Of a DNA stretch of 64,000 nucleotides, positions 31,328-43,551 are shown piece by piece (position 1 is the first letter of the stretch; every line of letters begins with the position of its first letter). The stretch lies in NCBI GenBank assembly GCA_037974665.1, contig CM075765.1:13573501-13637500 (forward strand), read 5' to 3'. Origin of the DNA: Ehretia macrophylla (lineage: Eukaryota > Streptophyta > Magnoliopsida > Boraginales > Ehretiaceae). The translations under genes were made by a program, and so were the position numbers. The notes under the pieces are model-generated. The model was not told where the DNA came from and did not search any database. It saw nothing but the letters and a program-made list of their open reading frames with translations.

Positions 31328-34300
31328 ATGGATAAGGTATCTGCTGACTGCCCCTACCCAGGTTGCTTTTTCTGCGTCATGAAGGAAGGGAATCCAAGCA
31401 AGCGCAGAGCAAGTATATTGAAGTTTTTCCGGGAACTTCCTTCACAGGATGATGATGGTCAGGTTCTTCCAATTAGTGGGCTTTGGAACACTGCCATGGC
31501 ACACCCTAATGATCCTGAGTTCATTGAATTGGGGATATTTGAATGTATGGCAGCACTTATATGGAAGGGCTTAAAGAACCGCCGCTGGCTTTCGCATGAC
31601 CAAAATATATATATTCCATACTATGCAGCACATATAATTGGTTCCTATACTATGAACATGGAAGAATTTGCTGAAAGAGCTGTTCGTGCTGGAGTTATCC
31701 CACCCTTGGTTGAACTTCTCAGAGGGAGGTTAACATGGGTTGAACAGAGAGTGGCTGTACGAGCTCTTGGTCATTTGGCTACTTACGCCAGCACTTTTCC
31801 TTCTGTAGCAAATCATGGAGAGATCCTTGAGCTTTCCATTCAACTAGCAATGAGCTCACTTGAGATTGTTTACACACACTTCTACCAGTATGTTGACAGA
31901 AGGCTCAGTTATCACTGTGATCTTCTTACACGTGGCATGGGTGGTGTTGAAATGGAGTCCAGGAAGGCAGAAGAATGGGCTAGTCAGCTACAGTGTTGGT
32001 CCCTTCAGCTCATAAATTGCTTTGCATTCAAACCTGAATTTCTCCCTACTATATGCAAGCCAGAATTCCTGGTAAAACTTCCAGGCATGTGGGGAGGGCT
32101 TGTTAATGAAAATTCGCCAGCTGGTATTGGCTTATTACGGACTATTTGCCATCATAAGCTTGGTAGAGCACCGGTTGCTAACTGTCCTGGTATTGTGGAG
32201 GCATTGTGTAATATAGCACGCTCATCTGATGATTGGCAGTACATGGCCATTGATTGTCTTCTATGGTTGCTCCAAGACCCAAGTACCTGCCACAAGGTTA
32301 GTACTAGTTGTTAAACTGTTGCTCCGCGTTCCTATCATGCATGCATTTTTCTTTTTCGAGAATATTTTTGCAACTTGATTTCACTGCCTTTGGTTGGAGT
32401 AGCCGCATATTCATTTCTTAGTGGAACTGGGAATTCATAGTTTTGTAGTTGCCTTTGGTGGACATTGAATTATGTCACATTTGATTTGTTATAGCTCTGT
32501 CATTGAGCCAGTCTCCATCGCTGACGGTATATCTTTTATCGCATTGAGGCCATGAGATAAATAAAATCTGCTGCCTACAAGGGAAAAACTGGTTGTACAC
32601 TGAAGGAACATAAACTTTTGTACACTAAAAGGAACGGAAACTTTTTCTCTCCTTTGGGCACTATGCATTATTTGTTGACAATATCTCCACTCAGACTTTT
32701 AGTCCCAAACCTGCAGATGTTGGCCACTAAGAAAGGGGTGGCCCTTATATTATGATTATTTAGCATTTATTTGAGCCATGTTTTTGGTAGTTTCACTATA
32801 CATTGATAATGACTACTGAAGTTTGAGCTGCTGAAAAATCATTCTCATGTAAATCTCATTGACTATGCAGTAAATCCAGCACTGCGTGAAATTTGTAATA
32901 CTGCCATAGTTTTGCGTTGTTTTCCTTGGACTTAAAGTAATTATTTTTTGGCTGATGGTTCATGAATCTGGTACCTGGCAACATGAAGTATCTTCTCTAA
33001 TGTCTAATGCTATATTAATTTTCGACCTATGTAGGAGTGGAGACATTTTTATTCATGATGTTACATCCATGAATAATTTGATGTGTTTTTTCTTCTTTTT
33101 TTCTTTTTAATTCTCATTCTTTCTTGGGCTAATTATATTGTAGCGCTTTCATTCCTCTTGTATTCCTCTGCAATTTGAAAAAGATGACATTCAAATGACC
33201 TCTTGGTATAAATTGCTTGCCATTTCAGCATCTGTAGAGCCTAGGCTCGACAATCATTACTGATGACACAACTTTTGTGCTTGCTGCTTGTCCAATTTTG
33301 GACTACTTGCTCAATCATTCAATCGCATCATTCATTCTTCGTCGTGTGGTACTCATTTCAGTATTCAACAATTATTCCTATTAGCCAAAATGAAGTAACT
33401 CTTCGGAGGATTAAATTCTAATATTTCTATCCATTTTATAGGTAATTGATAAGGCAGTACCTGCACTTGTGGACCTTGCAGAGATCTCGACACTGGGGGA
33501 TCACAAAAAGCTGGGCGATTCTATTGTTAATGTTCTTCAAGAATGCATCCAATCACAAGGAACAGCGTCCAACTCAATAAGTAGCCGCACAAAAGAGGAG
33601 GTTGAGGAACTATTGAACTCCAGACAGAGGTTAAAATGGGAAAAGAATATGCCAAAAGAGGATCTTCATATTAAGCAGGCAGCAGCTCTGGTTGTAAAAC
33701 TTGAAGGAAATTCACTGTTCTCCTCAGGAAATATTTCAGGTGCTGCATTGAAGTATTCAGAAGCATTGGCATTGTGCCCAATGAGGTCAAAGAGAGAGAG
33801 AGTCGTGCTCTATAGTAATCGAGCTCAATGTCATCTTCTCTTGCAACAGCCTTTAGCAGCTATAAGTGATGCCACCCGTGCGCTTTGTATTCATAACCCA
33901 GTTAATCGCCATGCCAAAAGCCTTTGGAGAAGAGCTCAGGCCTATGACATGCTTGGCTTGGCTAAGGAAAGCTTATTAGATGCAATCTTATTTATAAATG
34001 AGTGTTCACAATCAACTGATCCTGATCTATCATTGAGGCAAAACAAGGTTCCAGACTACGCCGAACGCTTAGTTAAGAAGCAGATGCGTGCAGCTTGGTT
34101 ATTTAGAGAGGCTGCAATTAAACATGGCGGTGTCCACGGTGAGGGTGATGCTGGAGACATTTATGGCCAAGAAACAGACGACTCTGAGTGGGAAACGGCA
34201 AGTGAAAGTGATATAGGAAACGATGGAAGGGATGAAATTGGCGATGATGATGGTGATTGGAAGAATGACATTGAAAGGAAAGGTGCGTTTAATAAAACTG

Positions 34301-35178
34301 AAATCAATAGTATCATGATGCGACATTTCCTTCAGCTGTAACCATTATAACTAGTTTTAACTGCCTTTAACAAAAAGTTGGAGCGTAAATATACGCCTTC
34401 TGAACTCTACCTCATTAGCAATATATATTGTTTCATAAATCACCTCATTCATGTTCAATTCTCTTCCATAAATGAAATCATCTTCACTGTCACAATTAGT
34501 ACCTTGCATATTTTAGTTCATATTCACACACTTGTTGGTGAGTCTCATTCAATACACGTATCAGGAATATTTACTCTTGTGAGGAAAATATTTCTGTCTC
34601 ATACCTTCTTTCTATCAGTTAACTTTTCAAGTTTTTGGATGAAATTATTCTTGTTTGCATCCGATATATTCTAAAAGAATGCTACACTTCATACCTTTTT
34701 GACAAATCTCTTGTAGCTAATATATTGGTCTTTATGTTCGGTATATCACTGATGAAAAACATAGAATATCATGTCTGAGGAAATAGAAGTTAGTATTTCA
34801 TTTAGTTGCCCGTCAATGAAGGGTACCACATCTATGACAAACAACTACTAAAGAAGCAAATGCTTCAGGTAACAGTTCTTTGCCAATTAAGATCCATAAA
34901 CTATTATGAACTATATCATCACCTACTAAACAAAGCCATGATAAAATCTCAGCATGTCAAACCTTGAACCTTATTTGGAATGAGTGCTTGTCCTCTTTTC
35001 TGTTGGTAATGGTCATTTCTGCCGATAAATCACAAAACTACTGTCTTTTTGCTGATAAACGTGCTCGTGGAATTAGTATCTGAACATTCATCTTCTTGTT
35101 TCTGCTGAATCTAATTCTCTTTAATGGTCTGCAGACAAGCATGGATACGGTGCGCAGCTTACTGAAGATGAGGCATAA
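31328..35178 (+). CDS. ARM-repeat/TPR protein of unknown function
   Basis: Three coding exons: 31328-32296 (donor AAG|GTTAGT), 33442-34282 (acceptor TATAG, donor AAAG|GTGCGT) and 35135-35178 (acceptor CTGCAG). Together they give about 617 aa. The start at 31328 has the better context (A at -3, G at +4); an in-frame ATG two codons upstream at 31322 is possible. Exon 1 encodes a Cys-rich N-terminus ('CPYPGCFFC') and helical armadillo-like repeats ('GVIPPLVELLRG', 'AVRALGHLATYA'). Exon 2 encodes a TPR block at about residues 397-511 ('LEGNSLFSSGNISGAALKY', 'VVLYSNRAQCHLLL', 'SLWRRAQAYDMLG') and an acidic tail. I recall plant proteins of this type annotated as ARM-repeat/TPR-like (Arabidopsis At5g43120, from memory). 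ARM and TPR domains bind proteins, TPRs often chaperone C-termini; the partner and pathway are unknown. If intron 2 is retained, the frame ends at 34341 instead. Confidence 0.88.
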
Positions 35179-35530
35179 ATGTTTACAGTCAGAATCTTCG
35201 AAGTATGAGAATCACTTCTTGTTATGAAGGAACAAGAAGCTCTCTTTTGGAGAATATGATCACCATTACTTAAAACAAAGCTTGTCAAATGCATCAAGCT
35301 AGGCTCCCTAGAAACTCTCTATGTTGAGAAGATTTTGGTGGTGTGTTTTAGACATTTTGTATGTTCTTTTTTCTTTTTGTTTTTTCGATTTTCCTTCTCC
35401 TATTTTTGCTAGTAAAAAATCAGTTAGATAAAGATTTTGTTTCTGGAGGGTGTTTTTTCTCCTTAATTTCAGACTTTGATTACAGAATATTTCTGTTTCC
35501 TATTCAAAGCATTCATTGTATATAAACCCT
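35179..35530 (+). other. Probable 3'UTR of the ARM/TPR gene
   Basis: Non-coding sequence after the TAA at 35176-35178, with T-rich and ATAAA-like stretches (ATAAAG near 35428, TATAAACCC near 35521) that could direct polyadenylation. The cleavage site is not determined. Confidence 0.35.
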
Positions 35531-35883
35531 TTAGGACATTGGCTGCCTATCATCTTTGACTCTTCATGTGTTCACTTTTTACGATTCATGATTTTTGTTT
35601 TTTTTTTTTGGGGTTAGCCTAAGTAACATCTCTACACAATCAACTCATAATGGATAAGCAGTCAATATACTAGAGTTGAACCTTGCCATCACTTATCTGC
35701 ATGCATTGTTCTGTCTATGCAGTTGTATTTGGCTAAAATTTTAGAAATTCAGGAGTACGTTTTAATATATGCACTAAATTAATCAAAAAGTTTTAAACTT
35801 ACATTTTGGTAAATTTTACCTCCCCTTTCTTTGCCACTAGGCTACTCGTCGGGCACTCATATGAGTCATGTTTGTCTGACTCT
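35531..35883. other. Intergenic, nothing recognised
   Basis: AT-rich downstream flank with a T-run near 35600. No gene was seen. Confidence 0.35.
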
Positions 35884-36892
35884 CTTCTTGATAAAGGACT
35901 GTACAATAAGAGCTCATCATGTCAAGGTACTGCTACAAAGATATTAATTGAAGAGTTTGGAGGATGGTAGAAAGTACTTGTCACATTCTCAACAAACAAA
36001 GTGTACCTATTAGTGAGAGAACCAAACAATTATATAATAAAGGCCATAAATGGCTACTTAGTCAAAAAAAAAAAGGTCATAAATGGCAAAGTGAATGGCT
36101 AGGATACAATGAGGGAAGCCTAAGAGCAAGTTCAACATACTTGCCAAATTGCCACTTTAGTTAAAGTAGCTAGTAGAAGTCCAAAAACTACTTTCCAGCC
36201 TCTTTATTTAACTCTCCATTTTAGTTAACTTTTTTTTTTTTTTTTTGTTATTGCTGTTTCAGCGGACATGTATATCAACGTTCAAAAATTTATTTATATC
36301 ATGTAAGGGGCTTTGACCTACACGAGCATCAAGTAGAGGTAATGAAATAACATTTCACAACTTAAATTATATTAATATTATAATTTTTATTAAAACATAG
36401 TAGTTAATAATTAAAAATCAAAGATAAAAAAAGAGGTTATTAAGAAACGAGTTTAAAAAAAATATGGTGAGTTATTGGAGTATAATTAAATAGAGAGTCT
36501 AAAATGCGAATAAAATTGAAATAAATAATTTATAAAAGTAGATAATCACCAATTTAATTCTTTATTATGAAAAGAAAAAGAAAATTTATTAGACTTACCT
36601 TAAATTGTCATATCATTGTAACCATAAAAAGTCGTACAACTATTTGTGTTGTGAACATCTAACATTTTTTTCCCCTTTTCTTTAGCTATTTGAAATCATT
36701 GTTAGGTTAGAAAATGACATTTTAGGCTTCACTTATTGTACCCTAGCCATTCACTTTGCCATTTATGACCTTTATTAATCGTTTGGTTTCTTTCACTAAT
36801 AGGTACATCATCCTCCAACCTCTCCAATTAATATCTTTGTAACAGTACCTTGACATGATGTGCTCTTATTTTACAGTCCTTATCAAGAAAAG
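35884..36892. repeat. Long inverted repeat (foldback element)
   Basis: The left arm, about 35884-36130 (TCTTGATAAAGGACTGTA...), is inverted at about 36725-36892 (...ACAGTCCTTATCAAGA). Shared landmarks include CATCATGTCAAGGTACTG, AAGATATTAATTG and AAATGGCAAAGTGAATGG. The left arm is longer because it carries two extra insertions, one of them the micro-insertion at 36041-36087. The middle of about 600 bp is not inverted and includes a T-run. No TSD was resolved. It may be a foldback transposon or two copies of an element in opposite orientation. Confidence 0.75.
36041..36087 (+). repeat. Poly(A) micro-insertion with an internal empty-site control
   Basis: AGGCCATAAATGGC (36041-36054) and AGGTCATAAATGGC (36074-36087) flank TACTTAGTC plus 10 A. 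The inverted arm near 36750-36775 carries the same sequence with a single AGGTCATAAATGGC and no insert, so the ancestral site was empty and the direct repeat is a true target duplication. Confidence 0.8.
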
Positions 36893-38234
36893 GGGGTTGT
36901 TCTATTAAAACGTTTGCGGGCTCACATTCTCACTCTGATTCATGAAAAAGTGAAAATATCTAATATATATGTCAATTATAACATATACATAAGAGATGAT
37001 AAACGAGTAGTGAAAAAGTGATAATATCTAATATTTATTTATTTTTGTATAATAACAACTAAAATTGTGGTTGAAACTCAAATTTTTATCTCAGTGTCTT
37101 TCTACAAGGTCTTATAACATTCTCTTACTATATTAGTGATTGAATGTCCATGGGAAAAAGAAATGAAGAGGTTACGTATCTAATCGTACAGACAAATTTT
37201 GAGGTTTGAAAAAGTTATAATAAACTATTCTCTAAGAAGGAAATTTTTTGTCAAATAAGCTAAACATTTCCGCAATTTATTACATTTATCTAAAATTACA
37301 AAAGAAAATGTACAAGTCAACTGGATAAAATTTACCTGTCAATGAGACAATATGTACAAGCAAATGAGAAAACAAATATGTTATATTTTTACAAAAGTTG
37401 AAAAATCTATAAATACGAAAACAAAAAACGTTTTCCTTTAAAGAAAATATTGCAAATAAATGACTTTATCAACTGCAATTAAGCAAATACAATAACAACT
37501 TTGAGGCCTAATCGAGTGTAGATTCTATCTCAATTACCTTCCAACAATTATGTATGCAAAATTATAAGATTATCTCATATCGTCTCTTTGTTGCCTTTGC
37601 TAAAATAAATTCAATCTTGATATTCTCAAAATTTCTATGTTTCACTTTGAGTCGAATCAAAAAATACAAGAAGAAAAAAGTTACAACAAAAAGAGTAAAT
37701 AAAAAATAAACGACGAGCATACATATCCAACTATTATTATTATTTTTGGTTAGAAGATAATATTTATATTAACAAACAAAGGACACAAAAGAGATTTGGG
37801 TCAAACAAACTATACACAAGGTATAACAAGAAAAGAACATACTAAAACTAAAAACAATTACAAGGGTCAAGAGATGAGCCTACTAAAAGGCCTCCGAAAA
37901 TACCACAAAACTCTATGAAACTTACATAGTTCCAGGCTTTTATGGGAGAAAGAAAATATATATTTTTTTTGGTAAGAAAGAAAGGGATTCAAACCCCAAA
38001 ATCACTATTTTTTTTCTCATATCCAACTATTCAAATAGATAAGAAGTTACAACTTTTGTATCTACCTTTTGTATTGATTAAAATGACAATTATAAACCTT
38101 GAACGAAAATATAACAAACTTTTCCACGGCAAAACCAACCACCTTAGTTTGACCAAAAAAAAAAGAAAAAAAATACCAAAAACGGAAAATAACTATATTG
38201 GGGACCTCCCCATAGGTTTTTTTTTCTTTTGGTG
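36893..38234. other. Intergenic, nothing delimited
   Basis: AT-rich. The segment at 37730-37950 looks like the end of a dispersed repeat but has no boundaries I can prove. A T8GGTAAG tract near 37963 sits between A/G-rich repeats, and a TTTGACC plus A-tract near 38147 resembles the micro-insertion core but lacks clear flanking repeats. No gene is supported. Confidence 0.4.
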
Positions 38235-38242
38235 GTTGGGGA

Positions 38243-39279
38243 TAGAGCTGGCAACGAATTGTGGGTTAAGAAAAATAAGTCTGATTCGGTATATATGTTT
38301 AGTGGACTGAGTTGAGTTAGACTCAATTCTTGAAATATAGGACTTATCTCGGTTTATTTTATTTTTTATTAGCGTATTCTGAATTTTGATAGTTGGATTA
38401 ATAACGAAAAAAGCTTAAACTTAACTTTTTTTACGAAAAAGTTAATTTAACAATTAACAAGATATAAGTTGATTGATAATATTAATATAAATAATAAAAT
38501 ATTACTTAACAAACCATAAGTTCATGAGACACGGATACGTTACTAATAAACATAAAAAAAGAACATTACATAAATGCTTGAAGAAAGTTGGTGGAGAAGT
38601 TCTCTATTTTATTATGCTTATTGTGCGAGTGTTGGGCCTGTTGGTGGTGGTAGCGGTGGTGGTTGATAATTAAAATAGTTTGGAACATTTGAGTGTTGAG
38701 ATACAAGATATCTTCCAAGCGTTCCAGTTCTAAATTAATGATGAAATATATATTTACGTTAACAATAGTTACAAATTACATACCCATATTCTTCAAAGTA
38801 AGCAAAATGATTCCAAATATTTGAACATAATCGTTGTGAAAGATTTTCTTCCCCTATAGCCATAGATATTGTGTATTCTCTTGTAGTAAAATAAAGAGAC
38901 AATAAGTAGTAAAATAAATATATAGTTTTGTAGTAAAATGAAGTTGAATACACAAATTATTTATAAGAAAAATTACATGTACGAATTATAATCTCAATAT
39001 GGGCTTTATCTGGGCTCGAATTAGGCCTGAGCTGGGCTCGAGCTGAGCCTGAGCTGGACTCAAGCTGAGCTTATGAGCTGAGCTGGGCTGGGCTGAGCTT
39101 ATAGGTTGGGCTTGAGCACAAATGGGCTGGGTCTAAAAATATATGACCCAACTCAGTCTACCTATATGTGGTGAGCTAAGCCGAGTCGAACCCACTTTCA
39201 TTCGAGCTGGGTTTGGCTCAAATTTTTGTGTGTTGAACTGAACTGGGCTTGTATCGGCCCGGCCCAAATGCCACCTCTA
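38243..39279. mobile_element. Non-autonomous hAT element with perfect 8-bp TSD
   Basis: 1037 bp. The left end TAGAGCTGGCAACG and the reverse complement of the right end TAGAGGTGGCATTTGGGCC are hAT-type termini. The perfect 8-bp TSD GTTGGGGA is at 38235-38242 and 39280-39287. The right 280 bp is packed with degenerate GAGCTGGGCT repeats (39003-39270), as in the subterminal transposase-binding regions of hAT elements. No transposase coding sequence was found. Confidence 0.88.
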
Positions 39280-39287
39280 GTTGGGGA

Positions 39288-39624
39288 CCTTAATCCAATG
39301 TAGCAGTCAGAAGCATTCCAAGTTCTGACTTCTCTGTTGGTACCCACTTTCACACGTAACAAAACACCAATTGTATAGTGCTACAAGTATGAGAACGTCG
39401 TACTCTAATCATTTGGTTTATTATTATGATTCTCGTTTTAGATATAAGAAGTTTTGAAATTAATTTGTGATATATACGATATTTTTTAAAGTAATGTAAA
39501 ATTAATTTAAACATTATTTTCAATAAAAAAATTTGACAACGTTGCTTTCAAGACTAAGTAATTGGGTTGGGTTGTCGTGTATGATTTATTATAGTCAAAA
39601 TCCCAAGTATAATAAAACTTCGAG
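39288..39624. other. Intergenic, nothing recognised
   Basis: Short spacer between the hAT element and the next Copia element, with no features. Confidence 0.4.
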
Positions 39625-39995
39625 TGTTATGAAATATTGATATGTGGATATTTACTAGTATGCATCGACAGCGTGCTTCTGATTTGCAGCAGCCTGCTTC
39701 TGATTTACAGTAACTTACTTCTGATTTGCAGTAGCTTGCAACCAGCCTGCATCAGTAGCTTGCAAGCAGCTTGTATGAGCAACTACTGATTTGCAGCAGC
39801 TTTTGTAGCAACTTGCAACCAGTAGCCAGCTTTTGATTTGCAGCAGCTTATACTGCATCAGCGCTTGTGCAACCAGGAGCTTCTAAAACTCTATAAATAG
39901 AGAAGTTCTATTGAAATGTAAATTATTCAGAAATGAATAAGAGTTTCAGTTTTCTCTCTATACTATTTGTTGTCTTTTGCAGTTATTTTATAACA
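39625..39995 (+). repeat. 5' LTR of Copia-2, minisatellite-like U3
   Basis: 371 bp. U3 (39660-39880) is largely a degenerate tandem array of a unit of about 20 bp resembling GCTTCTGATTTGCAGCAGCC. TATA box TATAAATAG at 39892-39900. Confidence 0.88.
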
Positions 39996-40074
39996 CGTTA
40001 TCAGCACGAGACTCTACATACTTTGGTTTGGCAAGGTACGAATAATCTTTCTGTGTTTCAAATTATATTTTGAT

Positions 40075-40780
40075 ATGGAAAACATTGCAAAATGTGACTT
40101 TGCTATCCTCGATATCTCTGGAAAAAAATTTCTATCTTGGGTTCTTTATGCCAAGATACATCTTGATGCAAGAAATCTTGGGGAAACAATTAAAGAAAAT
40201 AGTGCATCCTAGCAGGATTGTGCAAAATCTTTGATATTCCTTCGTCATCACATCCATGAAGGATTGAAGATTGAATATCTTATTATCAAAAATCCCCTTA
40301 CACTTTGGAAGAATCTGAATGAAAGGTATAATCACCAAAAAACTGTGATTCTTCCAGAAGCTCGTTATGATTGGATGCACCTGAGGTTGAAAGATTATAG
40401 ATCTGTCAGTGAGTATAACTCCGTGCTGTTCAAAATTAGTTCTCAATTGAAATTATATGGAGAAACTATCACTGGATAAGACATGTTAGAAAATACATTT
40501 TCTACGTTTTATGCCACGAATATGCTCTTGCAGTAGCAATATCGTGAACGTAGATTTGCAAAATATTCTGAATTGATATCATGTCTTCTTATTGAACAAA
40601 ATAATGAGCTTCTAATGCAGAATCATCAATTATGTCCGGCTAGCATGGCCCTATTCCCATAAGTGAATGGAGTTGCATTCCCTTAAGTGAATACAACATA
40701 TGAACACGGTAATCGACGAGGTCGTGGCCGTGGCTGAGGACAAGGATTAAAGTTGCTTTTATAGTCATCTTACACTATAT
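40075..40780 (+). pseudogene. Copia-2 gag remnant
   Basis: The ATG at 40075 begins 'MENIAKCDFAILDISGKKF', then 'WVLYAKIHLDARNLG', 'NLNERYNHQKTVILPEARYD' and 'RYAKYSELIS'-like sequence, the pattern of a copia gag (UBN2 type). In-frame stops occur at about 40210, 40477 and later. A Gly/Arg-rich region ('RRGRGRG', near 40715) precedes where a zinc knuckle would be expected. Non-functional. Confidence 0.72.
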
Positions 40781-41163
40781 ACCATATAATTGCTTTAAAG
40801 AATATGATTGGAGCATGATTTAAGAAATAATTCGTTCATTCTTTATCTCAATTATCTTATGTTTACCACACATATGACATGTCATGTCAATATCTATACT
40901 TTGTCTTTTAACGTATACTAGTTTGATAATGTCAAATTTCACGAACCAGAAGTTTGTTGCTCTTGACTTATCAAGTAGTAATTATGGACACTCGATCCAT
41001 TTTTATGCGAATAAATACTGAGAAATAGTAACACATCCCAGGAGGATTGTGTAAAGTATTTTTCATTTATTATTTTATCCTTGAAGGATTGAAATTCACA
41101 TTATTATAGTGAAAATCCCACTAGAATTTATAGAAAGTCAAAATTTTCAGTTGGCTTAATATC

Positions 41164-41515
41164 ATTCCCTAAAGTGAATGGAATTAAAATTCTCTTATGT
41201 GAATTGAAATTAAATTCCCCGAAGTGAATCGAAAATTGCATTCCCTGAAGTGAATGAAACTAAAGTGGGTAGAATTACATTCCCTGAAGTGAATGAAATA
41301 GAAATCCTCTGAAGGAATATAATTGAAAATTCTCCAAAGTGAGTGGCATTAAATTTCCTTAAGTGAATGGATTTGAAATCCCCTGAAATCGCTAATATTT
41401 ATTTTCCTGAATAAAATAAAATTACATTCCCTGCAGGGAATGAAACTATATTATCCGGAGTGAATAGAGTTGTATTCTCCAAAATGAATGATATTGCACT
41501 TCTTGAAGTAACTGC
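41164..41515 (+). repeat. Degenerate tandem repeat inside Copia-2
   Basis: At least a dozen diverged copies of a unit of about 25-30 bp centred on ATTCCCTGAAGTGAATG, separated by AAT/AAA-rich linkers. Where a frame can be followed, the unit could have encoded a repeated acidic/hydrophobic peptide between gag and pol. That is speculative given the decay. Confidence 0.65.
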
Positions 41516-43551
41516 AATATCTACACATTAAATTGGTCATAGTCATGATCGTGGTTGAGATAATATGTCCCGCAAACAATGCTAAGGTTGATAGTCCTCA
41601 CCACCCAAAAGTGGAATAATGAGGAAAGGCATGAGAAAGCATGAACAACTATGACATTGACATTTGTGGTATGAATACGCTTTGAGTGTACCTGTTGTAT
41701 GCTTGGCGCAAGGCACATGTACTAGTTATTTAGTTTTACCAATCTAACTTGCTCCAGCATAGCTAATATAACATAACCTTGTGGCCCATAATTTCGAATC
41801 GTGGATGCATTATATTTTAGTAAGTCCATAACATCTTTGCTAAGATTAAAGATATTTGTGAAAACAAATATCTTATTGAGATCACAAATGAAGGTGATAA
41901 AGAATATATTTGCATTTTCTTTTAAATCCATGCCAGAAGCATGTATTTCAAAATTCTTTCTCTTTTTTATGGGTTGTATCATATAATCATACGAGCAATT
42001 GAATCACCTCTTGTGCAAAAGCAAAAATATCATAATCCAATTGTTCTCATGGTTTGACATAATCAACTTGGCTACCTAGGGGCGGTATTCATATCTTGAA
42101 CCCCTAGTTGATGATTATGTTAAAGCACGCTTTGGTGCTTGCTATTTAATGAGGACTTCTTCCCTTCATTAAAGGGACAGAAAATCACTACCTGAAGTTA
42201 GCATGAGATATTTAAGAGGAATCTGAAGTTCCCTGTGATATATCTTTGAGATCTCAATATAATATATGTTGGAGGACAATATTATTATCTCATTTGAATC
42301 TAAAGAATTAGCAATGTGAACTTGAAGTTCACATAATTATTTATTTGCACAATATTGCAAATAATTTATCAGATGCAAATAATATTGTGAAATCACAAAT
42401 ATTTGCTATGAATGTGTCAACACAAATTGTTGTCCCAGAAGGACATATAGTAAACGTCATAGCATATGCATTTGAGACACGCTAGAAGCGTAGTGTATCT
42501 GTCAGTGCAAAATATATTATACCTTTGAAAATGGAGAATACATGGAGACAAATATAGGAATTATGAATCCTGCAGATTTTATATCTTTAAGGAGCACGAC
42601 AGAACTAGCAAAATCAACCAACATTGGTAAATGCATAATCCTTGAAGAGATTGAAGAATAGTTGGTCCCTAGAGAGACCACACGCTTGGAATAAAACGAT
42701 GAGGATCCTAAACCACAAAGTGTGGATGAATGTCGACAAATACCTGATCGGCCAAAGGGAAAGAAGCAATATAGTGGAAACTCAGCTCACATGACAAATG
42801 TGAAATTCTCTTATGTGGGATTAAGGGGGAGCATTGTGAAGCAAACCTTATGTAATTTTCAATCTCACAACGCTTGGATACTTGCAAGCAGTGTACCATA
42901 TAGGTATCTATCCCTTAAATTGCTTAAAGCTTCGCAGGGAATGGGTTAGTATACTATATGGGTACGCTTTGGCTTATATCCTCATATGGTAACTGTAATA
43001 CCATTGTTAATTAGTTCCTATGCTTCTTATAGAAATGACAACAACTTGCCAATATAAATCACGTGATATTGATATTGAAGTTCCTGAAAAACTTGTTATG
43101 CTTGAAGCATATGATATTGAAGTTCTTAAATAACTTACTATGCCTGAAGCATATGACTTGAAATCCCGGGAAATGTAATCAATTACAAAGATCTTTGTAC
43201 AAATGAAAACATTCTGGAAGAAAGTGGTATAACCTTCTTAGTATATGTTGATATTCTGTTGGTCATATATCTTATTAAGAAGTATTATCTCCTTGAATTT
43301 ATCTCTATTTGCTATCAATTGCTTATTTTTTTATAATTTAAATTTGCCAATTATTGCTGAAATATATGCTAATGATTCTAGAATGTCATAAAGGCTCCTG
43401 AAGAGCTTATAAAAGTGAGAGTTTATCGACCTAAAGATCGAGTACTCATTGACAAGATAATATTCTATGGAAAGCATTAGAATGATAAATATTATATGAT
43501 TATTGTCCTAATATTGAAAAGGACGCTTGGGATGATAATGAGATAACTATT

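Noticed and set aside
37930-37990. T8GGTAAG tract between AGAAAGAAA repeats
   Set aside because: The flanks are low-complexity purine tracts, so the direct repeat is not informative.
38145-38172. TTTGACC plus A-tract resembling the micro-insertion core
   Set aside because: No convincing flanking direct repeats, so it was not counted with the family.
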